From contig JANRKB010000043.1 of the NCBI GenBank assembly GCA_033763695.1, positions 186,001 to 250,000 on the forward strand: a DNA stretch of 64,000 nt, read 5' to 3'. Below the pieces are notes generated by a model. The model worked only from the letters and a program-made list of their open reading frames with translations. It was not told where the DNA came from and ran no database searches. Both the position numbers and the translations under genes were made by a program. Below are positions 27,079 through 34,795 of the stretch, in pieces (position 1 is the first letter of the stretch; each line of letters begins with the position of its first letter). This DNA is from JANRKB01 sp033763695 (GTDB lineage Bacteria; Planctomycetota; Phycisphaerae; Phycisphaerales; UBA1924).

Positions 27079-29271
27079 TTACTTCTTGGCGTCGCCCTTG
27101 GCTTCCTCGGCTTTGGCTTCTTCCTTGGTCTTGGCCTTCCACTCCGGCTCGGCGTAGCGGTACATCACGCGATTGTCGCGCAGCACCACGAAGATCACGC
27201 GCGAGGGCTGGTCCTTGGCGAGCTGCGCCATCACCTTGCGATACGTGTCCAGCTCGGGCACCGGCTGATCGTTGATCCGCTGGATCAGGTCACCGCCGCG
27301 CACGCCCGCGGCACCCGCCCAGCCCAGACGCTCTGAGCCTTCGACCAGCACACCCTGAACGCTGTCGTCCCAGCGTTCATCGTCGCGATCAAAGAACGTC
27401 AGCTCGCGGACATTGAGCTCAAAGTCCTTGTTGGCGTCGCGCCTCGCCTCGTCGGCGTCGATCCGCGTGCGCTCCAGTTGCACGCTGACGTCCACCGGCT
27501 GGAGCGCGCCTCCCTCACCCGGACGCAGCACGCTGATCGTGGCCTTCTCATCGGCCTTCATCGATCGGATCTTGCGCTGAAGACTGCCGGCGTCCTGCAT
27601 GCCCTTGGGCGACACCTTCTCGCCATTGACAGCGACGATGACATCGCCCACCTTGAGTTCGCTCGCCGCGGCTTGCGTCCCCGGGTAGATCCGCGTGACG
27701 CGGAAGCCGGGCTTGTCGCCGTGACCGAGTTGGCGGGCCAAGTCCTTCACCACCGGCTGCGTCGCGACCGCGAGCCACGCCTTGGGCACCTCGCGCGGCG
27801 GGTCTTCCTTCTTGTCCGGGCGCGGCTTGATCACCGTCACCTGGTTCTTGCCGTTGCGATCAAACTCGACCAGCAGGAACTCGGGGATCTCCTCGCGCTT
27901 GATATCCGAGCGCATCACCGCGCGATAGAGATCGATCGAGTCCTTGAACGACTTCATCGGCTTCTTGTCGATCGACTTGATGACGTCGCCCGATTGCAGC
28001 TTGGGCTCGGCCAAGTCGGCGGGGCCGCCCGACTTCACGCCCGACACGAACACGCCCTCGCTGCTCGTCAGGCGATGATCGCGCATGAGCTTCTCGGTGA
28101 TCTCCTGCACGCTGATGCCCCAGCCGCGCAGCGCGGCTTGATCGCCCTTGTCGCGCAGCAGCTTCTCGGTGGTGAGCTTGATGCTCTTGGCCTCGCCGCC
28201 GCGCTTGATGTCGAGCGACACTTCGCCGCCGATCGGCACGCGCGAGAGCAGATGCATGATCGGCGGGAGTTCCTCGGCGAACTTCACCGTGACCGCCTTG
28301 CCGTTGATCGCGGTGATGAGATCGCCCGCCTGCAGGCCGGCGCGGCTCGCGGGGCCTTCCTTATACACCGTGTTGATCAGCACACCCTCGGTGTAGCCGG
28401 TCTTGGCGATCGGACGCAGAGCCATGCCGATGCTGCTCCGCTTTACCTCGCCGTCCTTGATGAGCGCCTCGGCCACCTCGCGAGCCAACGTCGCGGGGAT
28501 CGCAAAGCCCATCTGCGATCCGCCGAGCTCGTTCACGCCGATCACCCGCCCGTTCAGATCCACGAGCGGGCCGCCGGAGTTGCCGGGGTTGATGGCGGCG
28601 TCGTGCTGGATCCAGCGCGTGAACATGCCGGTCGACTGCCCGTCGTCCAGCGTCATGTCGTCCGTCTCTTCGGTGCCGAAACCCGCAGTAAAGACGCGTG
28701 CGTTGTTGCTCACAATGCCCAGCGTCACCGAGCGCGAGAGCGAGAAGGGCGAACCCATCGCCATCACGGTGTCGCCCACCGTGAGCGCGTCGGAGTCACC
28801 CCACTCTGCCGTCGGCAGGCTGGATGCATCCTTGAGCGTCTTGAGGTCCAGTTGCAGCACCGCAAGGTCGGTCATGGCGTCCTCGCCAACCAGCCGCGCG
28901 GGGATCTCCTGCTTGTCCGCGAGCGTGACGCGGAACTTCTTGCCATCGGCGGTCACGTGCTGGTTGGTGACGATGTAGCCCTCTTTGGAGATGATCGTGC
29001 CGCTGCCCGTCGAACCGCCCTTGGTCTCGACGCCGTCCCAGTAGCTGACCGTTTCGACCGAGATATTCACGAGCGCGGGGAAGACCTTGTCACGTGCCGC
29101 GATGACCATCGAGCGCAGTTCGGACCGCAGGCCCGCGACCTTGGGGTCCATGTCGGGGGCGGTTGCCGACTGGGCGCACGCTTGGCCGCAGATCGCGACC
29201 AGCACGGCGGCCGACAAACCAAGCGCAACCCGAGACGTGGAAAGCAGTTGTGGCAAACGCATCAAGGACAT
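27079..29271 (-). CDS. HtrA/Deg-like serine protease with several PDZ-type domains
   Basis: A 730-residue exported protease for periplasmic or surface quality control. A signal peptide ends GQACAQS. The trypsin-like domain has the triad His105 (TNQHV), Asp135 (MTDLAVL) and Ser232 (NPGNSGGPL). At least four PDZ-like segments follow, recognised by repeated GDLI/GDVI loops: GLQAGDLITAINGKAV, 'PKLQSGDVIKSIDKKPM', ELKVGDVIVAVNGEKV and GVRGGDLIQRINDQPV. Deg proteases usually have one or two, so this is unusually long. The C-terminus is Lys/Glu/Ala-rich. The start has GGGAG 5 nt upstream. It converges with the DUF2959 gene, 15 bp apart, and is divergent from lepB. Confidence 0.92.
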   Translation of the reverse strand: MSLMRLPQLLSTSRVALGLSAAVLVAICGQACAQSATAPDMDPKVAGLRSELRSMVIAARDKVFPALVNISVETVSYWDGVETKGGSTGSGTIISKEGYIVTNQHVTADGKKFRVTLADKQEIPARLVGEDAMTDLAVLQLDLKTLKDASSLPTAEWGDSDALTVGDTVMAMGSPFSLSRSVTLGIVSNNARVFTAGFGTEETDDMTLDDGQSTGMFTRWIQHDAAINPGNSGGPLVDLNGRVIGVNELGGSQMGFAIPATLAREVAEALIKDGEVKRSSIGMALRPIAKTGYTEGVLINTVYKEGPASRAGLQAGDLITAINGKAVTVKFAEELPPIMHLLSRVPIGGEVSLDIKRGGEAKSIKLTTEKLLRDKGDQAALRGWGISVQEITEKLMRDHRLTSSEGVFVSGVKSGGPADLAEPKLQSGDVIKSIDKKPMKSFKDSIDLYRAVMRSDIKREEIPEFLLVEFDRNGKNQVTVIKPRPDKKEDPPREVPKAWLAVATQPVVKDLARQLGHGDKPGFRVTRIYPGTQAAASELKVGDVIVAVNGEKVSPKGMQDAGSLQRKIRSMKADEKATISVLRPGEGGALQPVDVSVQLERTRIDADEARRDANKDFELNVRELTFFDRDDERWDDSVQGVLVEGSERLGWAGAAGVRGGDLIQRINDQPVPELDTYRKVMAQLAKDQPSRVIFVVLRDNRVMYRYAEPEWKAKTKEEAKAEEAKGDAKK

Positions 29272-29593
29272 GACGGCTCCCGTGAAAGGCCAGAGAGGCT
29301 CGCGGCGGCCTCGTGGAATCTCGAAACCGAAGAACTCCGAAACCCACCAACGCGAGGAGGCAGCCGCAACCGGCGACGCAGCACCCGGCCAAAGGCAGGA
29401 CGCACAGACTACACACACAACGTCGCGTCTGCCGACATAGTTCGAAGGTAAATCGGCGCGCGCCATATCCGGGCGAGAAAGACGACACCCCTGGGGGCAT
29501 TGTCGGCCGATTGCTTGCACGACGACGCGGGCACACCCCGCTGCACCCGCGGCGCCGCACCGGCGGCGTGCTTTCCAGGAGTACCGTTTCGCC

Positions 29594-31297
29594 ATGACCG
29601 ACGCCGCTCACGCCGCCACCCACGCCGAGGCCCACGGCTCCAGCTCCATCAAGGAGACCGTGATCTCGATTCTCATCGCGTTCGCGATGGCGTTCGTCTT
29701 TCGCGGCTTTGTGATCGAGCCGTTCCTGATCCCCACCGGCTCCATGGCCCCCACTCTCATGGGTGCCCACGTCCGCATCACTGACGCCGCCAACGGCTTC
29801 ACCTGGCCCGCAGGCCCCCACGTCTACAACAACAACGACCTCCAGAATCCGCCCGCGGCCCAGACCAACGTCGCCTGCACCGAACCCATGACCGCCCAGC
29901 GGCTTGAGTTCCCGGTGCTCGAACGCCGCTCGGGTGATCGCATCTTCGTCCTCAAGATGCCCTACTCGATCGTCAACCCCGAGCGCTTCGACGTCATCGT
30001 CTTCCGCAACCCGCACGATGCCAACGAGAACTACATCAAGCGGATGCTCGGCGCGGGCAATGAGCATGTCGCGCTGATCGACGGCGACGTCTTCGCCCGC
30101 CCGATCGATGCTGCTCACCCGCAGCTGTTTGAGGGCCAAGACGCGTGGTCCGTCGATGGCTGGAAGATCCAGCGCAAGCCCGAGCATGTACAGCGTGCCG
30201 TGTGGCAGAGCGTCTTTGACAGCAACTTCACGCCCGTGAGCGCGACGCGCGACGGACGCCGCGTCTTCCGCTCGCCGTGGATCGGCATCGACCCCGGCCA
30301 GGCCAGCGTCGCCAGCCCCAACTGGAAGATCGCCGACACGCATCAATATGAGTACAAGGGCAGCGGCCCCACCACGCTGCGCTTCGCGCCGCAGGGCTTG
30401 GGTGAGGGCGGCTGGCTCAGCGAGATGCAGCGCAACCCCATCCCGCAGCGCGGCATGATGCCTCCCTTCATCTCCGACTGGACCGCCTACAACGACACCC
30501 CCAAGAACGGTTCCACCTACTTCCCCGTCTCGGACATCCGCCTCATCGCCGACATCCGCCCGGGCACCAACGGCCTCGCGTGGTCCGGCATCATCCGCAC
30601 GCGCGGCCGCGACTTCCGCGCGTCGCTCAAGGCCGATGGCAACGCGACGCTCGAGATCCTCAAGGGCGGCGAAGTCGAAAAGCAGACCAGCGCAACCGTC
30701 CCCGGCGCGCTCGCCACCACGGGCATCACCCAGATCGAGTTCTGGCATGTTGACCAGAGCCTGCAACTCTTCATCGGCGGGCACAAGGTCGCCGAGCTCA
30801 ACTACGACTGGACGCCTGCGGAGCGCACGCTCGCGTGCTTTGGCCTCAGCCCCGCGCAGATCGCCAAGAACGAGCCCAACTTCCGCAACCCAGGCTCGCC
30901 GAGCGTGCTGCAAACCCCGGACGCTTACCCGAAGCCCGAGGTGTGGATGGAGTTCAGCGGCGGCCCGTTCACTCTCGAACGCACCGCGATCGGCCGCGAC
31001 ATCCACTATCAGGCGACCCGGCGCCCGGGCATGTACCCGCTGGGCACCCATCCGCTCCGCGTGGTCACCCTCAGCAAAGACCAGTTCTTCATGTGCGGCG
31101 ACAACAGCCCGGCGAGCCTCGACGGCCGCCTGTGGGAAGATGTTGATCCGTGGGTCGCCGAGAAGGTCGGTAACGACGTCGGCGTGGTGCATCGCGACCT
31201 GCTGATCGGTAAGGCGTTCTTCGTGTACTTCCCTTCACTTCAGCGCAGCAATGGCGTGCCGGTTCCGGATTTCGGACGCATGCGCTACATCTGGTAA
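29594..31297 (+). CDS. lepB: Signal peptidase I with large inserted domain
   Basis: Removes signal peptides from exported proteins at the inner membrane. At 567 residues it is about twice the usual length. TM1 lies at ~22-40, with catalytic Ser50 in IPTGSMAPTL, the general base Lys149 in ENYIKRMLG, and the closing motif CGDNSPASLDGRLW at ~501-514. Between the Lys region and the GDN box is an insert of roughly 300 residues; its middle part (ISDWTAYND, 'FPVSDIRLIADIRPG', 'GITQIEFWHVDQSLQLFIGG') looks like a concanavalin/laminin-G-type beta-sandwich. TACCGT is 6 nt before the ATG, with no Shine-Dalgarno. The many secreted proteins nearby are expected substrates. Confidence 0.92.
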   Translation: MTDAAHAATHAEAHGSSSIKETVISILIAFAMAFVFRGFVIEPFLIPTGSMAPTLMGAHVRITDAANGFTWPAGPHVYNNNDLQNPPAAQTNVACTEPMTAQRLEFPVLERRSGDRIFVLKMPYSIVNPERFDVIVFRNPHDANENYIKRMLGAGNEHVALIDGDVFARPIDAAHPQLFEGQDAWSVDGWKIQRKPEHVQRAVWQSVFDSNFTPVSATRDGRRVFRSPWIGIDPGQASVASPNWKIADTHQYEYKGSGPTTLRFAPQGLGEGGWLSEMQRNPIPQRGMMPPFISDWTAYNDTPKNGSTYFPVSDIRLIADIRPGTNGLAWSGIIRTRGRDFRASLKADGNATLEILKGGEVEKQTSATVPGALATTGITQIEFWHVDQSLQLFIGGHKVAELNYDWTPAERTLACFGLSPAQIAKNEPNFRNPGSPSVLQTPDAYPKPEVWMEFSGGPFTLERTAIGRDIHYQATRRPGMYPLGTHPLRVVTLSKDQFFMCGDNSPASLDGRLWEDVDPWVAEKVGNDVGVVHRDLLIGKAFFVYFPSLQRSNGVPVPDFGRMRYIW

Positions 31298-31340
31298 CCA
31301 CCAGACCAGACGAAAATTCGCGGTCGTGGCCAGCCCATTT

Positions 31341-31370
31341 CTGACGGGTTGGCGTCTCTTTCTGCGGCTG
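31341..31370 (+). promoter_or_regulatory. Bipartite upstream element, copy 1
   Basis: CTGACGGGTTG, 9 bp, TCTGCGGCTG. The same two blocks at the same spacing occur at 34697-34726, in both cases 70-95 bp before an FG-GAP/dockerin gene start. It could be a shared operator or part of a duplicated promoter. Confidence 0.55.
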
Positions 31371-31435
31371 AACCTCCAGACGCCACGCACCGGGTCCGTT
31401 CCACTCCCGTGCCGGCGTCTTTTCCGGAGGTCGCC

Positions 31436-32974
31436 ATGCGTGTTGCTCGTCCGCTGTCGCTTGTCCGTCTGCTGTCGCTGGGGTTTGGTCTTGGGTGTGT
31501 GACTGCCGTTGCGTCGGCGCAGTGCGGACCGTTCTTTGCAAACCCGAGCGTCGCGTTGACGCTGCAGAACATTCCCCGCGACCTCATCGCGGCCGACCTC
31601 AACCGCGATCGCATCCCCGACTTGATCTGTACGACGACTTCGAACTTTGAGTCCAGAGGCATTAACGTGATGCGCACCAGCGTGTCCGGCGTGCCCGAGG
31701 TCCGTCAGTTTCTGCCGATCTCGGGTAATCAGCCGACGATCAAGGTCGCGGTGGCGGATGTGAATCGTGACGGCATCGTCGATCTGCTCGCGACCGGATA
31801 CACAACCGGGTCGCTGCTCGTCTACCTCGGCATCGGGGACGGCACGTTCAACCCTTCGCCGGCGGCGTTCTCGACAGGGACTTCGCCAGCGGCGTTCACT
31901 GTGAGCGACCTCAACAACGATGGTCGCCCTGATGTTGTTGTTGTGAACGCTACTGACAGCACGTTTTCCGTGCTCATGGGCAATGGCGACGGCACATTTC
32001 AACCCCGCATCGTAACCGCCGCCGGTATCTCCTCTCCCAATCTTCTCGCGCTGGCTGACATGAACGGCGACGGCAGACTTGACCTGATCATGAGCGGTTC
32101 GGGCGCATTTCTCACCGTCCGCCTCGGCAACGGCAATGGGACATTTGCTTCTGGCACTGTCATTCAGTCATCGTTCACATCTCTCGGCGTGAGCAAGTTC
32201 GTCGCGACCGATGTGACGGGCGACGGCGTCCCGGACGTTCTGTCCACAAACACGGCAAATGATCGGATCTACTTGTTTAAGGGCCGCGGGAACGGCACAC
32301 TCGAGCCCGACGTGCAGATCAACGTGGCCCTCACCGACACCCGGCTTCGCGTGTTTGACGTTGCGGACTTCAATGGCGATGGAATGCCCGACCTCGCGTT
32401 GTTGTACGCCGATCCATCCGGTGTCGCCTCGTTTCCGGCAGTTGCTCTGGGCGATGGCAAAGGCGCCTTCGCGTCACCAATCAAGTGGCCCAACTCCGAT
32501 CTCCCAGGATCGAGCTTCGCCCTGGCGATCGCAGATCTCAACTCCGACACACGCCCCGACATCATCTATGTCGACGGATTTGGCAAGTTGATCAGCACGC
32601 TGTCAAGCTCGGCCGGAATCAAGCTCCTCTGGGGCCAAGGAAACATCGTCTATCCGGCCGGATGGAACGTCGGCGTCAGCGTCTACGCCGAGGGCACCGG
32701 CCTGAGCTACCAGTGGTTCAAGAACGGCGAGCCTCTCGTGAGCACGGGGCGAGTCTGGAGTGACGGCCGCTTCCTGCAGTTCAACAACCTCAACGACTCC
32801 GACTCGGGCGTCTATCAGTGCCGTATCTCCAACGCGTGCAGCAGCGTCATGACGACGTCGTACGTTCATGTGCTGCCCGCGAGCAACCCCTGCTCGGCCG
32901 ACTTCAACGGCGACGGCTTCATCACCTTCGAGGACTTCGACGCCTTCATCGCGGCGTTCGAACAGGGCTGCTGA
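31436..32974 (+). CDS. Secreted FG-GAP/VCBS-repeat, Ig-like, dockerin-tailed protein (paralogue 1)
   Basis: 512 residues. GGAGG lies 5 nt before the ATG. The signal peptide ends AVASA, and the mature protein begins QCGPFFANP, as in the two following genes. The body is a run of FG-GAP-like calcium-loop units (ADLNRDRIPDLI, ADVNRDGIVDLLATGY, SDLNNDGRPDVVVVN, DMNGDGRLDLIMSG), expected to fold as an integrin-type beta-propeller. An Ig-like domain follows at ~415-480 (LSYQWFKNGEPL, 'DSDSGVYQCRISNACSS'). The C-terminus has one EF-hand-like segment ending FEQGC. Ligand binding or adhesion at the cell surface is inference. Confidence 0.85.
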   Translation: MRVARPLSLVRLLSLGFGLGCVTAVASAQCGPFFANPSVALTLQNIPRDLIAADLNRDRIPDLICTTTSNFESRGINVMRTSVSGVPEVRQFLPISGNQPTIKVAVADVNRDGIVDLLATGYTTGSLLVYLGIGDGTFNPSPAAFSTGTSPAAFTVSDLNNDGRPDVVVVNATDSTFSVLMGNGDGTFQPRIVTAAGISSPNLLALADMNGDGRLDLIMSGSGAFLTVRLGNGNGTFASGTVIQSSFTSLGVSKFVATDVTGDGVPDVLSTNTANDRIYLFKGRGNGTLEPDVQINVALTDTRLRVFDVADFNGDGMPDLALLYADPSGVASFPAVALGDGKGAFASPIKWPNSDLPGSSFALAIADLNSDTRPDIIYVDGFGKLISTLSSSAGIKLLWGQGNIVYPAGWNVGVSVYAEGTGLSYQWFKNGEPLVSTGRVWSDGRFLQFNNLNDSDSGVYQCRISNACSSVMTTSYVHVLPASNPCSADFNGDGFITFEDFDAFIAAFEQGC

Positions 32975-33032
32975 ACCGCGCCGGAGCGGGTTTTCTCGGA
33001 CGGTGCGGCCCGCGCCTCGCGTGGGGACTCTG

Positions 33033-33060
33033 TTGCATTGGACCGGACGGCTGTTACCCT
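33033..33060 (+). promoter_or_regulatory. Candidate promoter of FG-GAP paralogue 2
   Basis: TTGCAT (33033-33038), a 16-bp spacer and TACCCT (33055-33060), about 50 bp before the start codon at 33112. Confidence 0.5.
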
Positions 33061-33111
33061 TTACAGGTCGCACCGTTCCTTTCAGACGTGTGCCCATCCG
33101 GGAATCATGAC

Positions 33112-34641
33112 ATGCGTTTTGTCTCTGCATCAGTCGTTGCGCTCACGATCGCATCTCTTGCAGGCGGCGTCGCTTCGGCACAATGCGGGCCGTTCTATGC
33201 CGCCCCGCAGTCGCTGCTGACGACACCCAACCCGCCGCGCGACTTTCTGGCCGCGGACCTGAACGCCGACGGCCGCACTGATCTGTGCGTCGCCAACTCC
33301 GGGGCAAGCTCGGGCGTGACGATCTATCGCGCGAACACCGGCGACAACAACTTCACGATCTCGCAGACGATCGCCACGGGCAGCAACTCACAGATCCGCG
33401 TCGCGGCACGCGACTTTGACGGCGACGCCATCGTCGACCTCGTGATCGCCGAATCCACCAGCGCGGTCGCCCGCTTCTACAAGGGTCTTGGCAACGCGAC
33501 GTACAACGTCGTCGCGCCGCCCGCCGTCGCCATCGGCGCTTCCATGAACGCATTGAGCGCCGCCGACTTCAACACGGACGGCAAACTCGATCTCGTTGTC
33601 GGCAACGGCTCGGCGGGCTCCATCGGCGTGCTGCTGGGCAATGGCGACGGCACATTCCAGGCACGAACCACAAACGCGCTTGCGACCACCAACGTGCTCG
33701 CGGTCAGCGACCTGAACGCCGACGGCCGCCCTGATGTCGTTGCGTCGCTCGTCGGTACTGCGCAAGTTGCCGTGCTGCTCGCCAATGCCAACGGCACGCT
33801 GCAAGCGCCCGTCACCTATGCCGCCGCCGGCGGCGTGAGCGCGGCCACGCAGTTCGCGTTCGCCGATCTGAACGTCGACGGCTCGCCCGATCTACTCGCG
33901 GCGTGCGGCGGTTCGGCGGTCGGCTACTGGCAAGGCCGCCCCAACGGCACGTTTGAGGCCGCCCAAACGATCTATCCGGGCGGGCCTTCCGGGCCAGAGA
34001 TCTTCGGTCTTGTCGCCGCCGACCTCAACGCCGATGGCAAGCCCGACCTGGGCGTGACGCTCTTTGACCCCGACAACCCGAACCTGCTCCTCCCGGGCGT
34101 CTACCTCGCCACCGGATTCAAGACTTTCGCACCCGCGCTCACCTACGGCAAGACCACCTCGACGGTGATCAGTTCATTGCTCACCACGATCGACCGCAAC
34201 CGCGACGGCCTGATCGATCTGATCTGGGTGAGCGGCGACGCGAAGATGGGAGTGCTCGAATCGATCGCGGGCGGGCAGGTGCAGATCACGTCGCGCCCCG
34301 CGAACGTCGTCGCCGCCGCGGGTGAAACCGCGACGCTCACGGTCGGCGCGACCGGTGCGGGCATCACTTACAAGTGGTACAAGGACGGCCAGCCGCTGCT
34401 CGCCTCGGCGCGCGTGACGGGCACGAGCAGCGCGACGCTGCAGATCACGGGCCTTCTGACGAGCGATACCGCGGTGTATGAATGCCGCATCTCCAACCCG
34501 TGCACGTCCGAGGCACGGGTCGCGGCCCTTGTCGCTGTCGCCCAGCCCGCCAACGCCTGCTCGGCCGACTTCAACGGCGACGGCTTCATCACCTTCGAGG
34601 ACTTCGACGCCTTCGTCGCGGCCTTCGAACAGGGGTGCTGA
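33112..34641 (+). CDS. Secreted FG-GAP/VCBS-repeat, Ig-like, dockerin-tailed protein (paralogue 2)
   Basis: 509 residues. A signal peptide ends GVASA before QCGPFY. FG-GAP units include 'AADLNADGRTDLCVANSG', RDFDGDAIVDLVIAES, SDLNADGRPDVVASL and ADLNADGKPDLGVTL. An Ig-like domain follows (YKWYKDGQPLL, 'DTAVYECRISNPCTSEA'), then one EF-hand-like segment ending FEQGC. The DNA of the tail (34556-34642) is almost identical to that of paralogue 1, while the body has diverged more, which suggests recent gene conversion or selection on the tail. The start has GGGA 9-12 nt upstream. Confidence 0.85.
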   Translation: MRFVSASVVALTIASLAGGVASAQCGPFYAAPQSLLTTPNPPRDFLAADLNADGRTDLCVANSGASSGVTIYRANTGDNNFTISQTIATGSNSQIRVAARDFDGDAIVDLVIAESTSAVARFYKGLGNATYNVVAPPAVAIGASMNALSAADFNTDGKLDLVVGNGSAGSIGVLLGNGDGTFQARTTNALATTNVLAVSDLNADGRPDVVASLVGTAQVAVLLANANGTLQAPVTYAAAGGVSAATQFAFADLNVDGSPDLLAACGGSAVGYWQGRPNGTFEAAQTIYPGGPSGPEIFGLVAADLNADGKPDLGVTLFDPDNPNLLLPGVYLATGFKTFAPALTYGKTTSTVISSLLTTIDRNRDGLIDLIWVSGDAKMGVLESIAGGQVQITSRPANVVAAAGETATLTVGATGAGITYKWYKDGQPLLASARVTGTSSATLQITGLLTSDTAVYECRISNPCTSEARVAALVAVAQPANACSADFNGDGFITFEDFDAFVAAFEQGC

Positions 34642-34696
34642 CGAGGCCCGAACGACCTGATTTGCCCAAGAAAAGTATCGCCCGCCTTGTGAATTG

Positions 34697-34726
34697 CTGA
34701 CGGGTTGCGGGCGATTCCTGCGGCTG
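34697..34726 (+). promoter_or_regulatory. Bipartite upstream element, copy 2
   Basis: CTGACGGGTTG, 9 bp, CCTGCGGCTG; it matches 31341-31370 at identical spacing and precedes paralogue 3. Confidence 0.55.
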
Positions 34727-34795
34727 CTGGGTATGCGTGCTGACGTCCGCCCCTGCAAGCGGACCAACCGGGCACGCCCACCTCAGGAGCCCGCC

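Noticed and set aside
27478..29451. A 657-codon open frame antisense to the HtrA-like protease
   Set aside because: Same high-GC shadow effect; the protease has all three catalytic residues on the other strand.
29090..31192. A 700-codon open frame antisense to lepB
   Set aside because: Mirror frame of a gene with intact catalytic motifs; no recognisable domain or start signal of its own.
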